Shown here: one piece after another, positions 42,184 to 52,260 of the stretch
Position numbering within the stretch: the first letter of the stretch is position 1
Layout: the number at the start of each line of letters is the position of its first letter
From: Chryseobacterium phocaeense
Lineage (GTDB): Bacteria; Bacteroidota; Bacteroidia; Flavobacteriales; Weeksellaceae
Reading direction: 5' to 3'
Assembly (NCBI RefSeq): GCF_900169075.1
Contig: NZ_LT827015.1
Span: 744,001 to 808,000, forward strand
Length of the DNA stretch: 64,000 nt
Made by a program: the position numbers and the translations under genes
The notes under the pieces: generated by a model
Told to the model about the DNA's origin: nothing
Database searches by the model: none
Seen by the model: only the letters and a program-made list of their open reading frames with translations

Positions 42184-45100
42184 ATGTACTTAATTTTTGA
42201 CACAGAAACTACCGGCTTACCAAAGAATTTCAATGCCCCGCTCTCAGACTCAGACAATTGGCCAAGAATGGTTCAGATTGCATGGCAGGTGCATGATGAT
42301 GATGGTAAATTAATTGAAAATCAGGATTATATTATAAAACCCGAAGGGTATGATATTCCCTTTAACGCCGCAAGAATTCACGGGATTACCACGAAGATTG
42401 CTAATGAAGAAGGGCGGGATCTGCAGGAAATTTTAGAAGAATTTTCTAAGGTTCTGGATAAAGTAAGAATTGTATCCGGACACAATGTAGAGTTCGATTA
42501 TAATATTGTTGGAGCTGAATTTTTCAGAAAAAATATAAAAGACAACCTTCAGGAGAAACCTAAAGCGGATACCATGGTTTTAGGGACCGATTATTGTAAA
42601 CTTGGAGGAGGAAGAGGCGGCAGATACAAGTCTCCCAAACTGGAAGAGCTGTATGAAAAGCTTTATGGGCATAAATTTGATGAAGCCCACAATGCCGCTG
42701 CCGACGTAAACGCAACGGCAAGGGTGTTCTTCGAAATGATGAGAATAGGGGTAATCCCGGCAGAGGTTCTCAAGATATCCGAAGACCAGCTTACCTATTT
42801 CAAAACCCTTTATCCGGACCCGATACAGGCATTTGATATTGTCATCCGAAGACAGGTTGCGGACTTCAACAACAAGAAAAAGCAGCAGGATTTTGGAAGC
42901 ATTGATGAAATCGATCTTGGAAGATATTTCAATTTTGACAATCACAGTGTTTTCTCCACTTTATCGGCCACTTCAAGCATCAATGATCTTATAAAAAAAG
43001 CCACCGATGATAATTTCCCGGCTGTCGGGATGGTGGATCTGGGAAATATGATGGGCGCTTTCAAATTTGTTTCTGCGATAGAAGGAGCCAACGCAGATCG
43101 TTCAAAAAAACATAAAGAATATCTAGCCAAAAAACAGGAGGCAGAAGAAAACGGAACGGAATTTAATGAAGAAGAACCGGTTTCAGAACCGTTGATTCCT
43201 GTTGTAGGGTGTGAATTTTATATTTCAGACCGTTACGAGCAGAAACAGTTTACCAAAGATGATCCAGACAGAAGAACGCAGGTTGTTTTGTTGGCAAAAG
43301 ATTTTGAAGGCTATAAAAACCTCGCAAAACTATCGAGCATCGGTTTCCTGAAAGGATTCTATTTTGAGGTTCCGAGGATCAGCCGCGAACTGATTGCAGA
43401 ATATAAAGAAGGAATTATTGCATTAACTTCGGGAATTCACGGAGATATTCCTGATGCGATATTAAATACCGGAGAGCAAAAAGGGGAGGAGCTTTTCAAA
43501 TGGTGGAAAGATACCTTTGAGGATGATTTTTATGTCCAGATCCAGAACCACAAACTGCCGGAAGAAGAGCATTTGAACGATGTACTGCTACATTTTGCCG
43601 ATAAATATAATGTTAAAATTTTAGCGCAGAACGAAACTTTTTATACCAATAAAGACGATTCCAATATCCAGGATATTGTAAGCTGCATTAAAGATGGTGA
43701 AAAGCTGTCAACTCCCGTTGGGAAAGGTTTTGGAAAAAGGAGAGGTCTGGCTACCGGGGAATATTATATTAAAAATGCCGAAGAAATTAAAGAAGCGTTT
43801 TTAACCTACCCAGATGCGTTCGAGGCCTACGAAGAATTTACGGCCAAATTTAAGCCTTACACTTTAAAAAGAGACGTTCTCCTTCCGAAATTTGATATTC
43901 CGGAAGAATTTATTCATGCGGAAGATGATGTGGACGGAGGTAAACGTGGTGAGATGGCTTATCTTACTTACCTAACTTATGAAGGTGCCAAGAAACGATA
44001 TTTTGATACTGGAATTACAGACGAAATCAAAGAACGTCTGGATTTCGAGCTGGAAGTTATTGCCAATACAGGATATCCGGGTTATTTCCTTATTGTTCAG
44101 GATTTCTGTAATGAAGCCCGGAATATGGGTGTTTGGGTAGGCCCGGGCCGTGGTTCTGCTGCGGGTTCTGCGGTGGCATACTGTATCGGAATTACCAATG
44201 TAGACCCGATTAAATACGATCTCCTTTTTGAGAGATTCCTGAATCCTGAAAGGGTTTCCATGCCCGATATTGATATCGACTTCGATGACGAAGGGCGTGA
44301 CAAAATTATCAAATGGGTAGTTGATAAATACGGAAAAACCCAGGTAGCGCAGATTATTACATACTCCGTTTTGGGTGGAAAATCTGCCATTAAAGATGCC
44401 GGAAGAGTTCTGGATGTACCGATTCCTGATACGAATAATATTGCGAAGCTGATTCCGCCAAGTCCTGGGATGAACATTGCGAAAGCTCTGGCAAAATATG
44501 ATAAACTGAAGCCCGAAGAACAGATGCTCGTTGATGAAATGAGATATGTTCTTAATAGCCCGGATGATGCCCGGCACGGCGTTCTGGCGAGTGCTAAAAA
44601 AATGGAAGGCTGTATCCGGAATACCGGTATTCACGCATGTGGAGTAATTATTACACCGGAAGATGTGAGCAACCTGGTTCCTGTGACCATTGCGGCAAAA
44701 GATGCGGATATTCTGGTCTCCCAGTTTGATAACTCGGTGGCGGAAAGTGCCGGTCTACTGAAAATGGACTTCCTGGGTCTTAGGACCTTAACCATCATTA
44801 AAGATGCTTTAAAACTGGTTAAAGCAAGATATAATATTGATATAGATCCGGACCTGATTCCGCTTGATGATGCTAAAACCTATCAGTTATTTAAGGAAGG
44901 AAGAACAGTCGGGATTTTCCAGTATGAAAGTCCGGGGATGCAAAAGTACATGAGAGAGTTGAAGCCTACGGTTTTTGCCGATCTTATTGCCATGAATGCC
45001 CTTTACCGGCCGGGACCGATTAAATATATTCCGAATTTTATCAACAGGAAACACGGGATCGAAGAAATTGTCTATGACTTACCGGAAACTGAAGAGTATC

Positions 45101-46854
45101 TGAAAGAAACCTACGGAATTACCGTGTATCAGGAGCAGGTAATGCTGTTGTCGCAAAAACTGGCCAACTTTACGAAAGGTGAAGCCGATACGCTGAGAAA
45201 AGCAATGGGTAAAAAACAGATCGATGTTCTGAATAAAATGTACCCTAAATTCATTGAAGGCGGCCGGAAAAATAATCTGAACGAAGAACGTCTGGAAAAA
45301 ATCTGGAACGACTGGAAAGCTTTTGCCGAATATGCATTTAACAAATCCCACTCTACCTGCTATGCTTTTATCGCCTATCAGACAGCTTATCTGAAAGCAA
45401 ATTACCCTGCAGAATATATGGCGAGTGTGATGAGTAACAACATTAACAATACCGATTCAATTACCATGTTCATGGAAGATTGTAAGAGTATTGGTGTAGA
45501 TGTTTTAGGTCCGGATGTAAATGAATCCCAGTATAAATTCTCTGTAAACGAAAAAGGACAGATCCGTTTCGGGCTGGGAGCAATCAAAGGGATTGGTGAA
45601 GGACCGAGTGAAGCTATTACCAGGGAAAGAGCCAATGGGAAATTCAGGAATATCTATGATTTCTTTGAAAGGATCCTTCCTTCCCAGATGAATAAAAGAG
45701 TGGCGGAAAGTTTGGTGCTGGCGGGAGCTTTTGATGAACTGGGCTCTTATCACAGAGGTCAGTATTTTGATCTGGATATGGCCGGCAAAACCAATCTTGA
45801 AAGGCTGATCCGGTATGGACAGAGTTTCCAGGAAAGTAAAAATGAAATGGAACACTCCCTTTTTGCAGATTTTGCCGATGAGGTGCAGATCGAGCAGCCT
45901 AAACTGCTGCCTTGCCCGGAATGGCCTAATATGCATAAACTCAATAAAGAAAAAGAAATTATCGGATTCTATCTTTCTGCACACCCTTTGGATGAGTTCA
46001 AATACCAGTTCCAGTTTATGCAGGGACAGCTTTCCAAAAAAAGTGTCCTGGAAAAGGAGGATGAATCAAAAATTGCTACTGATGAAGCACCAATTCTGGA
46101 GCAGGATGCTGCAGATGAAACTATAGATTTAACGGAAATTGTTTCGGATGACATTGTAGCCGGAGAAGAAGAGGAGATCATTGAGGAGGTTATAAAAAAA
46201 GCAGAGCCAAAAGGTGTTTTCCATTTCCTGAACCTTGATGAGGTGGATGCATATAAAGAACAGGCTTTTGCCAACAAGCAGGAAGAATTATTTGAGGAAA
46301 AGAAAAAAGACTGGAAAACTCTGCAGAAAGAAAGAGAAAACGGCGGTGCCGGAAAAGAGTATACCGTTGCCGGTTTAATTACTGAATATGTGGTGAAAGA
46401 CGGATTCAGAAGTGGTGAGAAAGTGGCTTTTGTAACATTGGAAGACTATTCCGGATCCTATTCTTTCCGTTTGGGTGATCGTGATTATATGAAGCTAAAA
46501 GAAAAACTGGAAGTTCAGAGGTTTGTGATCTTTAAAATAAAATTTGCACAGGTGAAGGACGGAAGGGTTTTTGTGAATGTGAATGATGTCATTGAGCTTC
46601 AGGAGGCTTTTGAGAGATTTGCAAAAAGCATTTCGCTGGTGATGGATGTGATGGATGTCCGCACCGAAGATCTTGAATTTTTCAGAACGGTTCTCGACCG
46701 GAATAAAGGAAACCAGAAACTCAAATTCTTTATTAAAAACATTGAAGATGATTCCCATATTGAAGTACAGTCTATGAAACATTCGGTGGATCTGAACGGA
46801 GATCTTATCAAACAGATCCAGCTTCTTAATAAATATGAGTTTTATCTGAACTAG
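42184..46854 (+). CDS. dnaE: DNA polymerase III alpha subunit with N-terminal DnaQ-type proofreading exonuclease
   Basis: Replicative polymerase of 1556 residues. Residues 1-190 are a DEDDh exonuclease with Asp6/Glu8 (FDTETTG), Asp105 (HNVEFDYN), His169 and Asp174 (HNAAADVN), all intact. A PHP domain starts near 245, but its metal ligands are degenerate (FDNHSVFS and MVDLGN in place of the usual HxH and TDHGN). The polymerase core has GRGSAAGS and the catalytic PDIDIDFDDEGRD (about 694-706), with further motifs YRPGPI and FNKSHSTCYA. A C-terminal OB fold (VAGLITEYVVKDGFRSG) follows an acidic insert of about 60 residues. Proofreading is thus built into the polymerase chain. It is monocistronic. 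Confidence 0.96.
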   Translation: MYLIFDTETTGLPKNFNAPLSDSDNWPRMVQIAWQVHDDDGKLIENQDYIIKPEGYDIPFNAARIHGITTKIANEEGRDLQEILEEFSKVLDKVRIVSGHNVEFDYNIVGAEFFRKNIKDNLQEKPKADTMVLGTDYCKLGGGRGGRYKSPKLEELYEKLYGHKFDEAHNAAADVNATARVFFEMMRIGVIPAEVLKISEDQLTYFKTLYPDPIQAFDIVIRRQVADFNNKKKQQDFGSIDEIDLGRYFNFDNHSVFSTLSATSSINDLIKKATDDNFPAVGMVDLGNMMGAFKFVSAIEGANADRSKKHKEYLAKKQEAEENGTEFNEEEPVSEPLIPVVGCEFYISDRYEQKQFTKDDPDRRTQVVLLAKDFEGYKNLAKLSSIGFLKGFYFEVPRISRELIAEYKEGIIALTSGIHGDIPDAILNTGEQKGEELFKWWKDTFEDDFYVQIQNHKLPEEEHLNDVLLHFADKYNVKILAQNETFYTNKDDSNIQDIVSCIKDGEKLSTPVGKGFGKRRGLATGEYYIKNAEEIKEAFLTYPDAFEAYEEFTAKFKPYTLKRDVLLPKFDIPEEFIHAEDDVDGGKRGEMAYLTYLTYEGAKKRYFDTGITDEIKERLDFELEVIANTGYPGYFLIVQDFCNEARNMGVWVGPGRGSAAGSAVAYCIGITNVDPIKYDLLFERFLNPERVSMPDIDIDFDDEGRDKIIKWVVDKYGKTQVAQIITYSVLGGKSAIKDAGRVLDVPIPDTNNIAKLIPPSPGMNIAKALAKYDKLKPEEQMLVDEMRYVLNSPDDARHGVLASAKKMEGCIRNTGIHACGVIITPEDVSNLVPVTIAAKDADILVSQFDNSVAESAGLLKMDFLGLRTLTIIKDALKLVKARYNIDIDPDLIPLDDAKTYQLFKEGRTVGIFQYESPGMQKYMRELKPTVFADLIAMNALYRPGPIKYIPNFINRKHGIEEIVYDLPETEEYLKETYGITVYQEQVMLLSQKLANFTKGEADTLRKAMGKKQIDVLNKMYPKFIEGGRKNNLNEERLEKIWNDWKAFAEYAFNKSHSTCYAFIAYQTAYLKANYPAEYMASVMSNNINNTDSITMFMEDCKSIGVDVLGPDVNESQYKFSVNEKGQIRFGLGAIKGIGEGPSEAITRERANGKFRNIYDFFERILPSQMNKRVAESLVLAGAFDELGSYHRGQYFDLDMAGKTNLERLIRYGQSFQESKNEMEHSLFADFADEVQIEQPKLLPCPEWPNMHKLNKEKEIIGFYLSAHPLDEFKYQFQFMQGQLSKKSVLEKEDESKIATDEAPILEQDAADETIDLTEIVSDDIVAGEEEEIIEEVIKKAEPKGVFHFLNLDEVDAYKEQAFANKQEELFEEKKKDWKTLQKERENGGAGKEYTVAGLITEYVVKDGFRSGEKVAFVTLEDYSGSYSFRLGDRDYMKLKEKLEVQRFVIFKIKFAQVKDGRVFVNVNDVIELQEAFERFAKSISLVMDVMDVRTEDLEFFRTVLDRNKGNQKLKFFIKNIEDDSHIEVQSMKHSVDLNGDLIKQIQLLNKYEFYLN

Positions 46855-46871
46855 AATTTGTGAATTATCTA

Positions 46872-46903
46872 ATAAAAAAGCGACAGTTTTGTCGCTTTTT
46901 TTA
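46872..46903 (+). terminator. Terminator after dnaE
   Basis: AAAAAGCGAC (46875-46884) pairs with GTCGCTTTTT (46891-46900), then more T. The rest of the gap to 47184 is very AT-rich and non-coding. Confidence 0.9.
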
Positions 46904-47126
46904 TTAATAATAAGTCGTTATTTGGTGAAAATTTTTTATATTTTTTTATGTTAAATATAAATTTTTCCATTTATTGTGATTTTAATCTTTGAAATAAGTA
47001 TCTGTATATCAATATGTTATTTTTATTTTCTGTTTTGATTATTTAGCATCATATTCAAACATGTATTTAATTTTGTGTAATAAAACAATTGATTTAAGAT
47101 TTTGTCTTTAATATTTTAAGATAATT

Positions 47127-47159
47127 TTTGATTTTAGACAAAATATTTGTTTACTTTTA
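47127..47159 (+). promoter_or_regulatory. Probable promoter of the large T9SS protein (TTTG-N21-TACTTTTA)
   Basis: TTTG at 47127-47130 and TACTTTTA (7 of 8 to consensus) at 47152-47159; the ATG at 47185 follows after 25 nt. Confidence 0.45.
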
Positions 47160-47184
47160 CCCTCTAATTTTATTTTTACTACAC

Positions 47185-50100
47185 ATGAAAAAAATTCTAC
47201 TAACGTGCCTTTTATCAATCGGTACACTTGCTTCGGCCCAGATTACTCTGGGTTCCGGAACTACCACCGGTGGGACATCTACTTCTGTTGCCACCGTTCC
47301 CTGGAGTACCTATTACGGGTATAGCTATGCACAGCAGATTTTGACAAAATCTAATATCAATGCGGATGCAGCAGGAAATATTACAGGTTTGAAATTTTAC
47401 CTTGGAGCTTCATCTGCCATTACAAACTCTAATGATGTGGTAGTGTATTTGGGCCTTACCAATAAGGAAACTTTTGCATCTACTACAGATTGGATTCCAA
47501 CGGCTTCGCTTACGCAGGTTTTTGCAGGAACCGTAACGAATAACGCAGGAGTTGTAGAAATCACTTTCCCAACACCTTTTCCTTACGACAATGTAAATAA
47601 CCTGGTTATTGCTATTGATGAAAATAAAGCTGATGATGATGGTGGTGAACGCTTTTACACCTATTCAAACGGAAGTAATAAAACATTGTATTACAGGAGC
47701 GATACCACCAACCCGAATCCGGCTTCTATTACCCAGACAGGGACGAGATCTGGTACTCAGTCTGTAGTTACCCTTCTCGGCCTTACACTTAACCCGGTTC
47801 CGCTGTGTCCGGTAGTATCTGCTCCATCTGCGGCTGCAACAGGAGTTTCTGTTACTCCGGCCATTACCTGGGCAGCAATAACCAACGCTACAGGGTACAG
47901 GTTGTCTATTGGAACCACTGCAGGAGGAACCGATGTGGTGAATAATGCAGACGTAGGAAACGTTCTTACCTATACCCCTTCAACCCCTTTAAATTTTAAT
48001 AAGCAATATTACTACACGGTAAATTCTTACAATGGGGCCATTCCATCAGTGTCATGCAGTGAAAGATCTTTCACAACAATGAATATCCCTTGTCCTACGG
48101 TTACAGCGCCGGCTTCATCTGCTACAGGAGTGTCTGTTACACCAACGATCACGTGGGATGCAATTACAGGGGTTACCGGATACAAATTAAAAGTAGGTAC
48201 TACCGCCGGAGGATCAGATGTTATGAATAACATAGATTTAGGAAACGTAACTTCTTATACATTCAGCAGTGCCTTGTTAAACAGTACTCAGTATTACTAT
48301 ACCGTAACTTCGTATGATGCGAACAACAATACATCTGCTTCATGCTCCGAAAGAAGCTTTACAACAGTTTGTGCTGTTGTAGTTCCGGCATATTCTCATG
48401 ACTTTGCTTCATTCCCTGGGGCATGCTGGTCTCTGGCTAATGGCGGAACACCGGCTACAGGTCCTGGCACAGGTACTACCAATTACTGGGTAAGTGATGG
48501 TTTCCTTAACGTAGGGTCTTCTGGGGCTGCCAGAATGAATCTTTATTCAACAGGGAGAAACGGATGGCTGAAATCTCCTGCCTTTAATTTATCTGCAGGA
48601 GGATATAGGGTTAAATTCAACTATGGAGTAACCGGTTTTGATGTTACAACAGCGAGCGCTATGGGGTCTGACGATATAGTACAGTTCCTTGTTTCTCCGG
48701 ATGGGGGAGCCACATGGACAATCCTGAAAACATGGGATACGTCTAACACTCCTTCCAATACATCGAATACCTATACTTTTGACTTAAGTAATTATTTAGG
48801 AACTAACACTGTATTTGCTATATACGGAAGCGATGGTGCGGTTAACGATGCCCCTGACTATGATTTCTTCGTAGATAACTTCGTAGTAGAAGCGATCCCG
48901 GCATGTGACACTCCAGCGACACTAAACCATTCAGCGGTTACCTACAATTCTGCTACTATTTCATGGACGCCTCCTTCTGTGGCTCCTGCTAACGGATATC
49001 AATATTCTTATTCAACAACCAATACAGCTCCTGCTTCAGGAACTTCTACTACGGCTACTACTCAGGATCTGGGTCCTTTATTGCCTCAGACTACCTACTA
49101 CTATTGGGTAAGATCCATGTGCGCAGGTTCTGAAAGTGCATGGGCGTCCGGTTCATTCACAACACCGACTACACCGCCAGCTAATGATGACTGTAACAAT
49201 GCTGTTGGTTTAACCGTAAATCCTGACCTTACATGTGCTGCAACTACGGCAGGAAATACTTTAGGTGCTACAAACTCCAACGTACCTGTGGGCACTTGTA
49301 CAGGAAATCCTGATGATGATGTTTGGTATTCTTTCGTAGCAACATCTACATTGCATAACATTGTTCTTTCAAATGTAGTGGCCACCGGAACTTCAACGTC
49401 TACCAGCCTTTATACTCAGGTATTCAGCGGGGCTTGCGGATCTTTAACAAGCCTTCAGTGCGGAACAACAAACTCTACCAATGCATCAGGACTAACCGTG
49501 GGGCAAACTTACTATGTAAGAGTATATAACAGCAACGGAGCAGGAGCTAACAACAGTTTCAATATCTGTGTAAATACGCCTCCGGCACCACCAGCTAATG
49601 ATGTTTGCGCAGGAGCTGTAGCTTTAACGGTTGGAGGTAACTTTAATGCAAATGCAATTGTTTCTACAAACGTAAATGCAGTTACAGACGGAACTACGTC
49701 TTGCCAGTCAAGCAGAGGAGATAACGTTTGGTATTCAGTAGTGGTACCTGCAAGCGGAAAAGTGACCCTGGAAGTTCAGGGAGTTGCAGGATCAGGATTT
49801 GTAGATAGTGTACTTTCTATCCATTCCGGGACTTGCGGATCATTAACAAGTATAGCTTGTGATGATGACGCTGGAGTAGATAACTTCTCTCTGGTTAGTG
49901 TAACAGGGCAGACTCCTGGTGCTACCTTATACGTAAGTGTATGGAGATACACAGGAAGTGCAGGTGGAGGAAGTACTACAGGAGAGTTTAGGATTTCAGC
50001 TTATGATGCATCATTATTGGCAACATCTGAAACTTCAGCAGCTAAAAATGATCTTAAAGCATATCCGAATCCTTTCCACGATGTTCTGAATATTTCAGAT

Positions 50101-50271
50101 ATCTCAAAAGTAAAATCAATCTCTATTGTTGATCTTGCCGGAAGAGTGGTGAAAACCATTGATAATCCTTCATCAGCCCTTCAGTTAGGAGATCTGAAAC
50201 AAGGAATGTATCTGGTAACTCTGAACCTGAAAGATGGATCTAAGCAGACGATTAAAGCCATTAAAAAATAA
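47185..50271 (+). CDS. Large secreted adhesin-like protein with FN3 and MAM-like domains, T9SS type A
   Basis: A 1028-residue cell-surface or secreted protein. Signal peptide 1-19 (ends LASAQ). The order is an N-terminal beta domain, two fibronectin-III-like repeats each built around ATGVSVTP..ITW and YYYTV, a MAM/cleaved-adhesin domain (ending DYDFFVDNF), another FN3 module (CDTPATLNHSAVTYNSA), then two repeats opening ANDDCNNAVGLTV and ANDVCAGAVALTV that resemble pre-peptidase domains. A type A T9SS domain follows (KAYPNPFHDVLNISD to IKAIKK). No catalytic centre is seen. ATG 47185 is preferred to an upstream TTG since it begins the signal peptide. The MAM and sorting domains closely match the next gene. 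Confidence 0.88.
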   Translation: MKKILLTCLLSIGTLASAQITLGSGTTTGGTSTSVATVPWSTYYGYSYAQQILTKSNINADAAGNITGLKFYLGASSAITNSNDVVVYLGLTNKETFASTTDWIPTASLTQVFAGTVTNNAGVVEITFPTPFPYDNVNNLVIAIDENKADDDGGERFYTYSNGSNKTLYYRSDTTNPNPASITQTGTRSGTQSVVTLLGLTLNPVPLCPVVSAPSAAATGVSVTPAITWAAITNATGYRLSIGTTAGGTDVVNNADVGNVLTYTPSTPLNFNKQYYYTVNSYNGAIPSVSCSERSFTTMNIPCPTVTAPASSATGVSVTPTITWDAITGVTGYKLKVGTTAGGSDVMNNIDLGNVTSYTFSSALLNSTQYYYTVTSYDANNNTSASCSERSFTTVCAVVVPAYSHDFASFPGACWSLANGGTPATGPGTGTTNYWVSDGFLNVGSSGAARMNLYSTGRNGWLKSPAFNLSAGGYRVKFNYGVTGFDVTTASAMGSDDIVQFLVSPDGGATWTILKTWDTSNTPSNTSNTYTFDLSNYLGTNTVFAIYGSDGAVNDAPDYDFFVDNFVVEAIPACDTPATLNHSAVTYNSATISWTPPSVAPANGYQYSYSTTNTAPASGTSTTATTQDLGPLLPQTTYYYWVRSMCAGSESAWASGSFTTPTTPPANDDCNNAVGLTVNPDLTCAATTAGNTLGATNSNVPVGTCTGNPDDDVWYSFVATSTLHNIVLSNVVATGTSTSTSLYTQVFSGACGSLTSLQCGTTNSTNASGLTVGQTYYVRVYNSNGAGANNSFNICVNTPPAPPANDVCAGAVALTVGGNFNANAIVSTNVNAVTDGTTSCQSSRGDNVWYSVVVPASGKVTLEVQGVAGSGFVDSVLSIHSGTCGSLTSIACDDDAGVDNFSLVSVTGQTPGATLYVSVWRYTGSAGGGSTTGEFRISAYDASLLATSETSAAKNDLKAYPNPFHDVLNISDISKVKSISIVDLAGRVVKTIDNPSSALQLGDLKQGMYLVTLNLKDGSKQTIKAIKK

Positions 50272-50293
50272 ACCATTAGTTAATTTATTTTTA

Positions 50294-50325
50294 GAAGAGG
50301 CGGCCATAGGTCGTCTCTTTTTTAT
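50294..50325 (+). terminator. Terminator between the two T9SS adhesin-like genes
   Basis: AGAGGCGGC and GTCGTCTCT pair with two G-T contacts around a short loop and are followed by TTTTTT. Confidence 0.65.
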
Positions 50326-50357
50326 TATATAAATATATATTGATGATATTTTTTCAT

Positions 50358-50365
50358 TAAATTTG
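50358..50365 (+). promoter_or_regulatory. -7 promoter element TAAATTTG
   Basis: Perfect TAnnTTTG match 23 nt before the ATG at 50389. Confidence 0.5.
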
Positions 50366-50388
50366 TTTAAACCATAAAAATTGCATAT

Positions 50389-51981
50389 ATGAAAAAGCTT
50401 TTACTTGTGAATTTAATAATTGTCGGCGTGTTTGGATTTGGCCAGACGTATTGCATCCCTGAATTTGAGGAAGGCTGCGAAGGTGGGGATATGATCAACA
50501 GTTTTACAATTCCATCTGCAGGATTCAGTCACCTGGATACGGGGTGCAGCCAGCTGGCATATGGAGATTACACCACCCAGACAATTAATTTGAATGCAGG
50601 CGTTAATTACGCCTTTTCTGTTACCCACGATTATGAAGACCAGGTGGTAAAGATCTGGATTGATTTTGATAACAACGGAACCTTTGATGATGCAGCACCG
50701 GAACTGGTGGGTGAGGCTACCAGCACCGGATCTGGAAGCGCTACGGTTACTGACGGAACTATTACAATTCCTGCCACCGTAACGCCGGGAACGTACAGAA
50801 TGCGGGTAGGAGACAGATATTCAAGCAGCCCTGAGCCATGTAATGTAGAAGGATTTGGAGAAGCACATGATTATACGGTAGTGATCGGAGCTGTTCCAAG
50901 CTGTCTGGCGCCGGGTAATTTGTCATCCAGTGGAGTTACATTTAATTCAGCTGCTATTTCGTGGACTGCTTCTACCAGCACGGTTGGAGTGGGATACGAA
51001 TATTATTATGATTCAACAAATACAGCTCCCACAAGCACTACAGCAGCTACCGGAAGCGTTGGTGCGTCTGCTTTATCAACTCCATTGTCTTCTCTTACCC
51101 CGGCTACAACCTATTATGTATGGGTAAGATCTGTCTGTACAACAACTGATAAAAGCGGATGGTCTGTAGGCACATCCTTTACAACAGATTGCGCCTCCGT
51201 AGTTCCTGCCACAACATATAACAATGACTTTACTACATTTCCGGGAAATTGTTGGGAGCAGGCTTCAGGTGGTGATGCTGCAACCGGGCCTACGGGAACA
51301 GAGGAATTCTGGTATGATTCAGACTTCCTGAACGCGGGAGACGGTAACACTTCTGCAAAGATCAATCTTTATTCAGATGGTACTGCGGCGTGGCTGAAAA
51401 CCGTACCTTTCGACCTGTCAGCCGGTGGATACAGAGTGAAGTTCGATTACGGAGTTACAGAGTTTTTTGACGTGACACCTTCTGCCATGGGATCGGATGA
51501 TGTGGTTCAGTTCCTGGTGTCCGGAGATGGAGGAGCTACATGGACTGTTCTGGAGACATGGGATGCATCTAATACACCTTCCAATACTTCCACGCCTTAT
51601 TCTTTTGATTTAACATCCTATACCGGAGCGAACACCATATTTGCATTTTATGCTTCAGACGGTACGGTAAATGATTCGGAAGACTATGACTTCTTTGTGG
51701 ATAATTTTAAAATAGAATCAGCATTACTGGCAATTTCAGAAGTTTCCAATTTGAAAGATGTCATCAAGGCCTATCCCAACCCTTTTACAGAGGTGCTGAA
51801 TCTCTCCAAAGCAGATCTTGTGAAATCCATTTCTGTTTCTGATGCTTCCGGAAGACTGGTAAAAACCATTGATAAGCCTTCTTCATCCCTTCATTTGGGA
51901 GACTTGAAACAGGGAGTATATTTCCTTAGTTTAACGATGAAAGACGGCTCAAAACAAACCATCAAAGCCATCAAAAAATAA
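50389..51981 (+). CDS. Secreted GEVED/FN3/MAM-like domain protein, T9SS type A
   Basis: A 530-residue exported protein with a signal peptide (about 1-18, ends VFGFGQ). Residues about 20-165 form a GEVED domain, with HDYEDQVVKIWIDFDNNGTFDD and VGDRYSSSPEPC and the acidic GEAHDY end. An FN3 module (about 170-265), a MAM/cleaved-adhesin domain (about 275-445) and a type A T9SS domain (KAYPNPFTEVLNLSK to IKAIKK) follow. The last two parts are near copies of those in the preceding gene, so the pair arose by duplication with N-terminal domain exchange. It probably acts in surface adhesion; no enzyme motif is seen. Confidence 0.9.
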   Translation: MKKLLLVNLIIVGVFGFGQTYCIPEFEEGCEGGDMINSFTIPSAGFSHLDTGCSQLAYGDYTTQTINLNAGVNYAFSVTHDYEDQVVKIWIDFDNNGTFDDAAPELVGEATSTGSGSATVTDGTITIPATVTPGTYRMRVGDRYSSSPEPCNVEGFGEAHDYTVVIGAVPSCLAPGNLSSSGVTFNSAAISWTASTSTVGVGYEYYYDSTNTAPTSTTAATGSVGASALSTPLSSLTPATTYYVWVRSVCTTTDKSGWSVGTSFTTDCASVVPATTYNNDFTTFPGNCWEQASGGDAATGPTGTEEFWYDSDFLNAGDGNTSAKINLYSDGTAAWLKTVPFDLSAGGYRVKFDYGVTEFFDVTPSAMGSDDVVQFLVSGDGGATWTVLETWDASNTPSNTSTPYSFDLTSYTGANTIFAFYASDGTVNDSEDYDFFVDNFKIESALLAISEVSNLKDVIKAYPNPFTEVLNLSKADLVKSISVSDASGRLVKTIDKPSSSLHLGDLKQGVYFLSLTMKDGSKQTIKAIKK

Positions 51982-52000
51982 AAAACAACAGTATTATATC

Positions 52001-52030
52001 AAAAAAAGACGGCGAAAGCCGTCTTTTTAT
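52001..52030 (+). terminator. Terminator after the GEVED protein gene
   Basis: AAAAGACGGC (52004-52013), loop GAAA, GCCGTCTTTT (52018-52027). A GNRA loop and T run make it a strong terminator. Confidence 0.93.
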
Positions 52031-52056
52031 ATTACTTATTACCCATCACTCATTAC

Positions 52057-52215
52057 TCATTTATCCGGCACCGGCTGTATATCTCCCGTATTCATACTTT
52101 CAAAGACAGTAGGGAAAAACATGACGAGTATAAAATAAATAATAATCATTAATACAATTAAAGCAAAAAGAATGATGACCAGACTGTTCGGTTTATTTTT
52201 CTTTTGTGGTTCCAT
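52057..52215 (-). CDS. 52-residue single-pass membrane microprotein
   Basis: ATG at 52215, TGA at 52057-52059. The protein starts MEPQKKNKPN (basic), has one hydrophobic helix at about 11-35 (SLVIILFALIVLMIIIYFIL) and ends in a short polar tail, NTGDIQPVPDK. Basic N-terminus, helix, acidic tail predict an inner-membrane protein with the N-terminus inside. It lies 45 bp downstream of the potassium channel gene on the same strand with no terminator between, so it may be a channel-associated subunit; this is inference from position. I know no named family. Confidence 0.65.
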   Translation of the reverse strand: MEPQKKNKPNSLVIILFALIVLMIIIYFILVMFFPTVFESMNTGDIQPVPDK

Positions 52216-52260
52216 GATTTCTGTGGTATTTGGTTAATAGATTAATTTCAATACCATATA

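Noticed and set aside
43972..44634. 220-codon minus-strand frame inside dnaE
   Set aside because: It overlaps conserved polymerase motifs on the other strand and has no recognisable domain; it is a shadow of dnaE.
47128..47184. TTG start extending the large T9SS protein by 19 residues
   Set aside because: It would place extra residues before a standard MKK signal peptide and overlaps the probable promoter; ATG 47185 is used.
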